DNA from: an uncultured Acetatifactor sp. | Lineage (GTDB): Bacteria > Bacillota > Clostridia > Lachnospirales > Lachnospiraceae | DNA: 9,498 nucleotides | Direction of reading: 5' to 3' | Assembly: GCA_910584375.1 (NCBI GenBank) | Contig: CAJUAH010000006.1 | Location: 101,208-110,705 of the forward strand | Shown here: positions 1 to 5,590 of the stretch, piece by piece | Layout of the letters: every line of letters begins with the position of its first letter | How positions within the stretch are numbered: position 1 is the stretch's first letter | The notes under the pieces: model-generated | Told to the model about the DNA's origin: nothing | What the model saw: the letters and a program-made list of their open reading frames with translations, nothing else | Database searches by the model: none | Program-made: the position numbers and the translations under genes

Positions 1-294
1 CTGCTTGCGGAGAATGCGCAGAAGGATGCGGAGCAGGACAGACTGTTAGCGGAGCGGGCTGCCAAGGATGCGGAGCATGACCGTCTGTTGGCGGAGAGCG
101 CGCGGAAAGATGCGGAGCATGACCGTCTGCTGGCGGAGAGCGCCCGGAGGGATGAAGAACAGGACCGTCAGCTTGCGGAGCAGGCTGCCAAGGGCGCAGA
201 GCATGACCGCCTGCTGGCGGAGAGCGCCCGGAAAGAAGCGGAACACGACCGATTGCTTGCACAGCAGGCACAGAAGATCGACGAAATGGAGAAA
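1..294 (+). repeat. 42-bp in-frame tandem repeat, seven units
   Basis: Units fall at 1-42, 43-84, 85-126, 127-168, 169-210, 211-252 and a diverged 253-294. Most units share the segment GCGGAGCATGACCG and differ by a few substitutions; the last units drift toward the unique coiled-coil sequence. The array may extend upstream of the window. Each unit encodes two heptads, so copy-number change keeps the frame and lengthens or shortens the coiled coil. Confidence 0.9.
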
Positions 295-474
295 TTTCTG
301 GAGAAGGCACGGAAAGACAAGGAAGAAATGGAGAAAAAATTTGAAGAAAGTCAAAATGCCGTGCAGGATGTTGTGAAAAGGCTGCATAAAAAGACGGACA
401 TAATAATTACAATCATATCTATTGTTATGGCTGCCGCAGGCATTGCACTGGCCTGTGTACACTTTTTTATATAA
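1..474 (+). CDS. Repeat-rich coiled-coil protein with C-terminal membrane anchor (5' end missing)
   Basis: The reading frame is open from the first base and stops at TAA 472-474, giving the last 157 residues of a longer protein. Residues 1-98 are seven copies of a 14-residue unit (consensus LLAESARKDAEHDR). Fourteen residues are two heptads with leucines at repeating positions, so a long, highly charged alpha-helical coiled coil is expected. It continues as a K/E-rich helix to about residue 130. The last ~24 residues (about 134-157) are hydrophobic (DIIITIISIVMAAAG...ACVHFFI) directly after a KK pair and end at the stop, the pattern of a tail anchor with the bulk of the protein cytoplasmic. 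A TTG at 88 could be read as a start, but it lies inside the repeat array and has no ribosome binding site; the frame continues upstream. I do not recognise the family or function. It is separated from iorA by that gene's own promoter. Confidence 0.75.
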   Translation: MLAENAQKDAEQDRLLAERAAKDAEHDRLLAESARKDAEHDRLLAESARRDEEQDRQLAEQAAKGAEHDRLLAESARKEAEHDRLLAQQAQKIDEMEKFLEKARKDKEEMEKKFEESQNAVQDVVKRLHKKTDIIITIISIVMAAAGIALACVHFFI

Positions 475-507
475 TTACCGGATGCTTTTTTCGGAAAACT
501 TTTTTAC

Positions 508-536
508 TTTACAGGATTAAATTATTGAAGTATAAT
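508..536 (+). promoter_or_regulatory. Sigma-A promoter for the iorAB-paaK operon
   Basis: The -35 box is TTTACA (508-513, one mismatch to TTGACA). A 17-bp spacer follows, then a perfect TATAAT -10 box at 531-536. The predicted start is near 543, giving a leader of about 40 nt before the iorA ATG at 584, too short for a known large riboswitch. The ribosome binding site is GAAAGAGG just upstream of the start codon. The surrounding AT-rich sequence fits a promoter. Confidence 0.75.
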
Positions 537-583
537 AGGTTTGTTAGTGTGATAAAAAGAAATATATTCAGAAAGAGGTACAT

Positions 584-2326
584 ATGAAACAGTTAATGTT
601 AGGAAACAAGGCGCTGGCCCGGGGCTTGTATGAGGCGGGCTGCTGCGTGGTATCCAGCTATCCCGGCACTCCCAGCACGGAAGTGACGGAAGAGGCGGCC
701 AAATATGACGAGATCTACTGCGAGTGGGCGCCCAATGAGAAAGTCGCTATGGAAGTGGCTTTTGGCGCCTGTCTAGCTGGCAAGAGAGCTTTTTGCGGTA
801 TGAAACATGTGGGACTGAATGTAGCGGCGGACCCTCTTTTTACATGTTCTTATACCGGTGTAAACGCAGGGCTGGTGATCTGTGTGGCGGATGACGCCGG
901 CATGCACTCCTCCCAGAATGAGCAGGACAGCCGCCATCATGCCATTGCTTCCAAGATTCCCATGCTGGAGCCCGCGGACTCTGACGAGGCATACCGTTTT
1001 GCCAAGCTGGCATTTGCCATCAGCGAGGAGTTTGATACTCCCGTTATCATTAAGATGTGTACCAGAGTGGCACATTCCCAGAGTATCGTGGATACCGGGG
1101 AGAGGGTGGAGCCTCAGGTAAAGCCCTATGAAAAGGATATTGCGAAATATGTGATGATGCCGGCCAATGCCATCAAGCGCCATCCGCTGGTGGAGGAGCG
1201 CACCCGCAGACTGATCGCGTACGGGGAGACTTCCGAGGTCAATCGCGTGGAGATGGGGGAACCCGCTTTGGGCATTATTACTTCCTCTACCAGCTATCAG
1301 TATGCCAAGGAGGTCTTTGGGGACAGAGCATCCGTCTTAAAGCTGGGCATGGTCAATCCGCTGCCCACACAGTTGATTCTGGATTTTGCCTCCAAGGTAG
1401 ATAAGCTGGCTATTGTGGAAGAACTGGACCCGATCATTGAAAACCATTGCAAACAACTGGGACTTTCCGTCACAGGCAAGGATATTTTCCCCATGGAGGG
1501 AGAGTACTCTCAGAATATGGTGGCGGAAAAACTGGGCGTGGCATTGTCTCCGGTAAAGAGTCTGAGGGAAAATCTGCCGGGCAGACCTCCGGTCATGTGC
1601 TCCGGCTGTCCGCACAGGGGGCTGTTCTATACCTTAAAGCAGAATAAATGTACGGTGCTGGGAGATATCGGCTGTTATACTCTGGGAGCGGTGGCGCCCT
1701 TGAGCGCCATGGACGTGACGTTGTGCATGGGCGCCTCGGTCAGCTCCATCCACGGCTTTAACAAGGCTTTGGGGCGGGAGAGCGAGGGAAAGACCGTGGC
1801 GGTGATCGGCGACTCCACCTTTATGCATTCCGGTATGACCGGGCTTGCCAATATTGCCTACAATCAGAGCAATTCAACGGTGATCATTCTGGATAACTCC
1901 ATCACGGGTATGACGGGGCACCAGCAGAATCCCACCACCGGTTACAATATCAAGGGGGACCCGGCGGGCAAGATCAATCTGGAGGAGCTTTGCCGTGCCA
2001 TGGGATTTAACAGGGTGACGGTGGTGGACCCCTACGATCTTGCGGAGTGCGACAGGGTGCTGAAACAGGAGCTGGCGGCGCAGGAACCTTCCGTTATCAT
2101 AAGCCGCAGACCCTGCGTTCTCTTAAAGTTTGTGAAACATGAAAAGCCTCTCCGGGTGGACTGCGACAAATGTGTGGGCTGCAAGTCCTGTATGCGTCTG
2201 GGCTGTCCGTCCATCAGTATCAAGGATGGAAAGGCTGTGATCGACGCGACTCTGTGCGTGGGCTGCGGCGTATGCAAGCAACTGTGCAAATTCGGAGCGC
2301 TCGGGGAGCAGGATTATACTGACTAA
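584..2326 (+). CDS. iorA: Indolepyruvate:ferredoxin oxidoreductase, alpha subunit
   Basis: This is the large subunit of the thiamine-diphosphate (TPP) enzyme that oxidatively decarboxylates aryl pyruvates (indolepyruvate, phenylpyruvate, 4-hydroxyphenylpyruvate) with CoA and ferredoxin to arylacetyl-CoA and CO2, or runs in reverse. At 580 residues it is near family length. The N-terminal pyrimidine-binding domain has SYPGTPSTE (25-33) and the likely TPP glutamate E52 in APNEKVAMEVA. The pyrophosphate domain has CSGCPHRG (from C339), GDIGCYTLG (360 on) and GDS (409-411) followed by LDNS. The C-terminal ferredoxin domain carries two [4Fe-4S] motifs: C530-x2-C533-x2-C536-x4-C541-P, and C558-x2-C561-x2-C564-x3-C568. 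Ferredoxin clusters and oxygen sensitivity suit an anaerobe. An additional cysteine (C527) precedes the first motif. The last three codons and the stop lie inside a long inverted repeat. iorB follows after an unusually long 130-bp gap. Confidence 0.96.
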   Translation: MKQLMLGNKALARGLYEAGCCVVSSYPGTPSTEVTEEAAKYDEIYCEWAPNEKVAMEVAFGACLAGKRAFCGMKHVGLNVAADPLFTCSYTGVNAGLVICVADDAGMHSSQNEQDSRHHAIASKIPMLEPADSDEAYRFAKLAFAISEEFDTPVIIKMCTRVAHSQSIVDTGERVEPQVKPYEKDIAKYVMMPANAIKRHPLVEERTRRLIAYGETSEVNRVEMGEPALGIITSSTSYQYAKEVFGDRASVLKLGMVNPLPTQLILDFASKVDKLAIVEELDPIIENHCKQLGLSVTGKDIFPMEGEYSQNMVAEKLGVALSPVKSLRENLPGRPPVMCSGCPHRGLFYTLKQNKCTVLGDIGCYTLGAVAPLSAMDVTLCMGASVSSIHGFNKALGRESEGKTVAVIGDSTFMHSGMTGLANIAYNQSNSTVIILDNSITGMTGHQQNPTTGYNIKGDPAGKINLEELCRAMGFNRVTVVDPYDLAECDRVLKQELAAQEPSVIISRRPCVLLKFVKHEKPLRVDCDKCVGCKSCMRLGCPSISIKDGKAVIDATLCVGCGVCKQLCKFGALGEQDYTD

Positions 2327-2419
2327 CGTTAAGATTTTCCAATTTCCGCACAGTACATGTCGCATAATCAGGCAACATGTACTGTGCGGAAAGGAAAAAC
2401 TAATCGTTAGTGAGTATAA
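2314..2419. repeat. ~106-bp imperfect palindrome spanning the iorA stop codon (MITE-like or mRNA hairpin)
   Basis: The left arm is 2314-2360 and the right arm 2375-2419, with a 14-nt loop (2361-2374). The core is a perfect 18-bp inverted repeat (TTTCCGCACAGTACATGT at 2343-2360 against 2375-2392). Beyond a 2-nt bulge (2341-2342) pairing continues through TTTTCC/GGAAAA, CTAACG/CGTTAG and TTATACT/AGTATAA. By hand count, 41 of 45 opposed positions pair. The left arm contains the final iorA codons (Tyr-Thr-Asp-stop). No U-tract follows, so it does not look like a simple intrinsic terminator, and iorB must be transcribed through it unless it has its own promoter. It may be a small non-autonomous insertion, an RNase III-type processing hairpin, or both. 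Confidence 0.85.
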
Positions 2420-2456
2420 ATAGCTGTGTAAAGAATAAACGCGAAAAGAGGATATT

Positions 2457-3032
2457 ATGACGAAAAATATTATGATCGTGGGAGTGGGGGGGCAGGGTTC
2501 CCTGTTAGCCAGCAAACTGCTGGGCCATCTGCTCCTGACGGAAGGTTATGATGTGAAGGTATCGGAGGTACACGGCATGAGCCAGCGCGGCGGCAGCGTG
2601 GTTACCTATGTGCGGTTTGGCGAGAAAGTGTATTCTCCCATTATTGATAAGGGTCAGGCAGATTTTATCGTGTCTTTTGAAAAACTGGAGGCCGCCCGTT
2701 ATGTAGAGTATTTAAAACCGGACGGACGGATCGTGGTCAATACCCAGGAGATCGATCCCATGCCGGTGATCACAGGCGCCGCGGCATATCCGGCGGATCT
2801 GGTGTCCAAACTGGAGGCGCTGGGTATCGGGGTGGACGCTATGGATTGTCTGGCTCTGGCGGAGCAGGTAGGTTCCGCCAAGGCGGTGAATATCGTGCTT
2901 ATGGGCAGGCTGTCCAAATATTTTGACATTCCGGTGGAAAAATGGGAGCAGGCCATTGAGGATTGCGTTCCGGCTAAATTTCTGGAACTGAATAAAAAAG
3001 CTTTTGCTCTGGGCAGAGATCATGCGGCATGA
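2457..3032 (+). CDS. iorB: Indolepyruvate:ferredoxin oxidoreductase, beta subunit
   Basis: This is the small (gamma-domain type) subunit that partners IorA in the cytoplasmic aryl-pyruvate:ferredoxin oxidoreductase. The 191 residues match the usual length of about 190-200. The N-terminus has the glycine-rich IVGVGGQGSLLASKLLG signature (7-23), followed by EVHGMSQRGGSVVTYVRFG, a hallmark of the pyruvate/ketoisovalerate oxidoreductase gamma family. No cysteine cluster is present, as expected, because the iron-sulfur clusters are in IorA. The start at 2457 is preceded by AGAGGA (2447-2452) at a short spacing; an internal Met at codon 6 lacks a suitable site. It follows iorA after 130 bp occupied largely by the long palindrome, and precedes paaK by 54 bp on the same strand, so the three are probably one operon. 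Confidence 0.95.
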   Translation: MTKNIMIVGVGGQGSLLASKLLGHLLLTEGYDVKVSEVHGMSQRGGSVVTYVRFGEKVYSPIIDKGQADFIVSFEKLEAARYVEYLKPDGRIVVNTQEIDPMPVITGAAAYPADLVSKLEALGIGVDAMDCLALAEQVGSAKAVNIVLMGRLSKYFDIPVEKWEQAIEDCVPAKFLELNKKAFALGRDHAA

Positions 3033-3086
3033 GATATAGCCCGGGACGGCGGCTACGGAACATAATATAGAAGGAGAAGAGCGAAG

Positions 3087-4397
3087 ATGGGAAATTATTA
3101 TCAGCCGGAGATTGAGACAATGCCGGTGGAACAACTCAAGGCATTGCAGAGCGAGAGGTTAGTGGCTCAGGTAAAACATGTGTACGAGAATGTGGAGTTT
3201 TACCGGAACAGGATGGAGGAGGCCGGGGTAAAACCGGAAGATATCCATGGTATAGAGGACTTGCATAAGCTGCCTTTTATCACCAAGGACGATCTGCGGG
3301 ATCAGTACCCCTACGGGCTGCTGGCTGCGCCGCTGTCCGAATGTGTACGCATCCAGTCCACCAGCGGTACTACGGGGCGCAGAGTGGTGGCCTTTTATAC
3401 ACAGGAGGACGTCGATCTGTGGGATGAGTGCTGTGCCCGGGCGATCGTGGCGGCAGGCGGAACCAAAGAGGATGTATGTCATGTATGTTACGGTTACGGT
3501 CTGTTTACCGGGGGCCCCGGATTAAACGGAGGTTCTCATAAGGTAGGCTGTCTGACACTGCCCATGTCCTCGGGAAACACGGAGCGCCAGCTACAGTTTA
3601 TGACGGATCTGGGTTCAACGATCATCTGCTGTACCCCTTCCTATGCGGCCAATCTTGGGGAGGCCATCAACGAGAGAGGCCTTCGGGATAAGATCAAGCT
3701 GAAAGCGGGTATTTTTGGCGCGGAGCCCTGGACAGAGGAGATGCGTCATAATATAGAGGATTCTCTGGGCATCAAGGCATATGATATCTACGGACTGACT
3801 GAGATATCCGGCCCCGGGGTGTCTTTTGAATGCGAGGAGCAGGCGGGTATGCATATTCAGGAGGATCATTTTATCCCGGAGATCATCAATCCCGATACGG
3901 GGGAGGTGCTGCCGGAAGGGGAAGTGGGCGAGCTGGTGTTTACCTGTATTACCAAGAAAGCATTCCCGCTGTTGCGTTACCGCACCAGAGATCTGTGCTA
4001 TCTGACCAGAAAGAAATGTTCCTGCGGCCGCACCCATATCCGTATGCACAAGCCCATGGGCAGAAGCGATGATATGATGGTAGTCAAGGGCGTCAACGTA
4101 TGGCCCTCTCAGATTGAGGCGGTGCTGCTGAACCAGGGGTATCAGGCCAACTATCAGATTCTGGTTGACCGTATCGGCAACAATGATACCATTGAGGTAC
4201 AGGTAGAACTGACTCCGGAGATGGCGGAGACTCCCACATTGACTGTGGAGCAGAGAGAGAAAAAGATCGTGGCGGGTCTTAAGTCCATGCTGGGGATCAA
4301 GGTGGACGTAAAAGTAGTGGAGCCCAAGACGATCACACGCAGCGAAGGCAAGGCTGTCCGTGTGATTGACAAGAGAAATCTGTACCGACAGGCATAG
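3087..4397 (+). CDS. paaK: Phenylacetate-CoA ligase (AMP-forming aryl-CoA ligase)
   Basis: This is an ANL-superfamily enzyme of the PaaK type, activating phenylacetate or a related arylacetate with ATP and CoA through an acyl-adenylate. At 436 residues it is normal family length. Visible motifs are the phosphate loop STSGTTG (91-97), YDIYGLTEISGPG (232-244), the adenylate-binding YRTRD (298-302), the hinge region GRSDDMMVVKGVNVWP (325-340), and the C-terminal EGK (420-422) carrying the probable catalytic lysine. A CxC segment (CSCGRTH, 311-317) is typical of the family. A GAAGGAGA ribosome binding site precedes the ATG. It lies 54 bp behind iorB; IorAB makes or consumes arylacetyl-CoA, the product of this ligase, so the genes form one pathway. 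The exact aryl substrate (phenyl, hydroxyphenyl or indolyl) cannot be read from sequence. Confidence 0.93.
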   Translation: MGNYYQPEIETMPVEQLKALQSERLVAQVKHVYENVEFYRNRMEEAGVKPEDIHGIEDLHKLPFITKDDLRDQYPYGLLAAPLSECVRIQSTSGTTGRRVVAFYTQEDVDLWDECCARAIVAAGGTKEDVCHVCYGYGLFTGGPGLNGGSHKVGCLTLPMSSGNTERQLQFMTDLGSTIICCTPSYAANLGEAINERGLRDKIKLKAGIFGAEPWTEEMRHNIEDSLGIKAYDIYGLTEISGPGVSFECEEQAGMHIQEDHFIPEIINPDTGEVLPEGEVGELVFTCITKKAFPLLRYRTRDLCYLTRKKCSCGRTHIRMHKPMGRSDDMMVVKGVNVWPSQIEAVLLNQGYQANYQILVDRIGNNDTIEVQVELTPEMAETPTLTVEQREKKIVAGLKSMLGIKVDVKVVEPKTITRSEGKAVRVIDKRNLYRQA

Positions 4398-4405
4398 TGT
4401 TTGTC

Positions 4406-4458
4406 CTGTGCTGGCTTGCAAGCCGATAGGGCTGTTTATCGATTTGCAGCTGGCACAG
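4406..4458. other. Possible folded element in the paaK 3' spacer
   Basis: The 143-bp spacer between the convergent genes paaK and the amidohydrolase contains nested complementarity: CTGTGC (4406-4411) with GCACAG (4453-4458) as an outer stem, a perfect 12-bp palindrome GGCTTGCAAGCC (4413-4424), and CGATA/TATCG (4424-4428 and 4437-4441). No U-tract follows directly, so it is not a clear terminator. It may only help end or stabilise the convergent transcripts. The stems are short and chance is possible. Confidence 0.25.
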
Positions 4459-4540
4459 TTGCCGGGTGAACGTATTTTGGGATGAATTTCTGTCCCCTTT
4501 AATCCTGACGGTGGAAGATGATGCCTGTGCGGAGTGACTT

Positions 4541-5404
4541 TTAGCTCTTGCTGTCAGAGAGCTCCAACAGTCTTGCCGCATTTTTCCACAGAATCGCGTC
4601 CAGCTCCCTGCCGGTGAGGGCCATGGCCTGCAGCCGGGATACATATTCTCCCTGGTCCTGCCAGGGGGAATCGGTGCCGAAGAGAATCTTATCCGTACCA
4701 TGTTTTCGGGCCAGACGTGTAAAATCTGCCGGGGTCAGCACCGTGTTCTCATGCGGGGAGGGTTCCATGCCGGGATAGGCGTCCAGTCTGCCATAGGTAA
4801 AGGCGGTATCCAACCATACCGGCGCCCCGGCCAGATCGCTTTCTACCTGTGCCCAGTTGCCCCAACCGCCCATATGAGCCAGTACCAGCTTTGACGGCTG
4901 CACTTCTTTTATCACATGCAGTATCTGCTCTACGGAGGCATAGTCATACCCGTTTACGCTGATATCCACTCCGGCATGAGTCAACACGACCAATCCCAGA
5001 TCGGAAGCTTCATACAGGATTCTCAGATTTCTGGGGTCATCCAGATCAGCCCGCTGGTACGCGGGATGTAGTTTTATACCCTTTATTCCGGCATTTTTGA
5101 GCCGCAGCAGTTCCCGGCGTACATGGGGGAAGTCCGGATGCATACCGCCGAAAGGAAGGATGCCCTGGCTTTGCAGGGGCAACAGTTTTTTGATGACAGT
5201 ATCATTCAAGTGTTCCACGCTGTTTGGATTGGTCACGGCGGGCAGAGTTACGCTGTATGTGATCTTGTGATGACGCATGGATACCAGAAGTCCGTACAGC
5301 GTGCCGTCCGTGTGGGGACGGATGTGGGCCGCCCGGCCCAGCTTTTCTATTGTTTTTTCCGCGATATGCCGTGGAAAAATGTGGGTGTGTATATCGACGA
5401 CCAT
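4541..5404 (-). CDS. Amidohydrolase_2 family TIM-barrel metal-dependent hydrolase
   Basis: A cytoplasmic metal-dependent hydrolase or decarboxylase of the amidohydrolase_2 (ACMSD-like) group. Seen in 287 residues: DIHTH near the N-terminus (metal ligands H6 and H8), GIKGIKLHP (K111), LTHAG (H143), LAHMGGWGNW (H177) and LFGTDSPW (D245), in the order expected for a TIM-barrel metal site. The start at 5404 is preferred over an in-frame ATG at 5440 because an AGGAGAGG site lies 7 nt upstream of it, and because the protein then begins MVVDIHTH, as this family usually does; the upstream ATG has no ribosome binding site. It converges on paaK and diverges from the amidase gene, so it is a single-gene unit. 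The substrate cannot be inferred; a link to the aromatic-acid operon is only positional. Confidence 0.88.
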   Translation of the reverse strand: MVVDIHTHIFPRHIAEKTIEKLGRAAHIRPHTDGTLYGLLVSMRHHKITYSVTLPAVTNPNSVEHLNDTVIKKLLPLQSQGILPFGGMHPDFPHVRRELLRLKNAGIKGIKLHPAYQRADLDDPRNLRILYEASDLGLVVLTHAGVDISVNGYDYASVEQILHVIKEVQPSKLVLAHMGGWGNWAQVESDLAGAPVWLDTAFTYGRLDAYPGMEPSPHENTVLTPADFTRLARKHGTDKILFGTDSPWQDQGEYVSRLQAMALTGRELDAILWKNAARLLELSDSKS

Positions 5405-5411
5405 GTGATTG

Positions 5412-5419
5412 CCTCTCCT
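5412..5419 (-). promoter_or_regulatory. Ribosome binding site fixing the amidohydrolase start
   Basis: On the minus strand this reads AGGAGAGG, 7 nt before the ATG at 5404-5402. It decides for the shorter, 287-residue protein; the alternative ATG twelve codons upstream is preceded by sequence without purine-rich character. Confidence 0.8.
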
Positions 5420-5442
5420 GCCCGATAAGGGTTCGGGCATAG

Positions 5443-5471
5443 TTGTGTAGTGGCGGTACTATTTATATAAT
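5443..5471 (+). promoter_or_regulatory. Candidate promoter for the amidase lipoprotein gene
   Basis: A perfect TATAAT -10 box is at 5466-5471, with TTGTGT (5443-5448; three of six matches to TTGACA) 17 bp upstream. The predicted start is near 5478, leaving a leader of about 113 nt before the amidase ATG at 5591. The -10 hexamer overlaps the -10 of the opposing promoter. Confidence 0.5.
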
Positions 5472-5495
5472 AGATGAGAATGCGGACGGAATCAA
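5467..5495 (-). promoter_or_regulatory. Candidate promoter for the amidohydrolase gene
   Basis: Read on the minus strand, TTGATT (5495-5490) is followed after 17 bp by TATTAT (5472-5467, one mismatch to TATAAT). Transcription would start near 5460, about 56 nt before the amidohydrolase ATG. It shares its -10 bases with the plus-strand promoter. Confidence 0.5.
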
Positions 5496-5537
5496 TATAA
5501 AAGCAAGAACTTGCAATGTATATTTGCCTGTTGATTC
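5489..5537. repeat. Nested inverted repeat in the divergent spacer
   Basis: GAATCAA (5489-5495) is complementary to TTGATTC (5531-5537). Inside are ATATA/TATAT (5495-5499 and 5519-5523) and GCAAG/CTTGC (5503-5507 and 5510-5514). The outer left arm covers the -35 of the minus-strand promoter, and the whole lies in the predicted leader of the amidase gene. It could be an operator or a leader hairpin; the loops between arms make this tentative. Confidence 0.35.
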
Positions 5538-5590
5538 GGAAGAAAAACACATGATCTGTTCAATTCACAGCAGGGAGGGACAGGATATCG

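Noticed and set aside
46..462. Minus-strand ORF of about 138 codons opposite the repeat protein
   Set aside because: It exists because the 42-bp repeats lack stops on the opposite strand; there is no start signal and no recognisable family.
88..474. TTG at 88 as the start of the repeat protein
   Set aside because: It is a Leu codon inside the repeat array with no ribosome binding site, and the same frame is open to the first base; the gene is partial at the window edge.
477..506. Terminator after the repeat protein (CCGGA...TTCGG then T-runs)
   Set aside because: The stem is only five pairs with one G-U and the T-run follows after a gap; too weak to call.
3615..4421. Minus-strand ORF of about 268 codons opposite paaK
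   Set aside because: Antisense shadow of a well-recognised gene; its composition does not resemble a folded protein and it has no ribosome binding site that I can see.
4543..4563. AGCTCT/AGAGCT hairpin at the end of the amidohydrolase gene
   Set aside because: Six-pair stem within the coding end; on the minus strand it is followed by A residues rather than U, so it is not an intrinsic terminator.
5405..5440. Longer amidohydrolase start at the minus-strand ATG 5440
   Set aside because: No purine-rich site precedes it, while AGGAGAGG is 7 nt before the ATG at 5404 and lies within the would-be extension.
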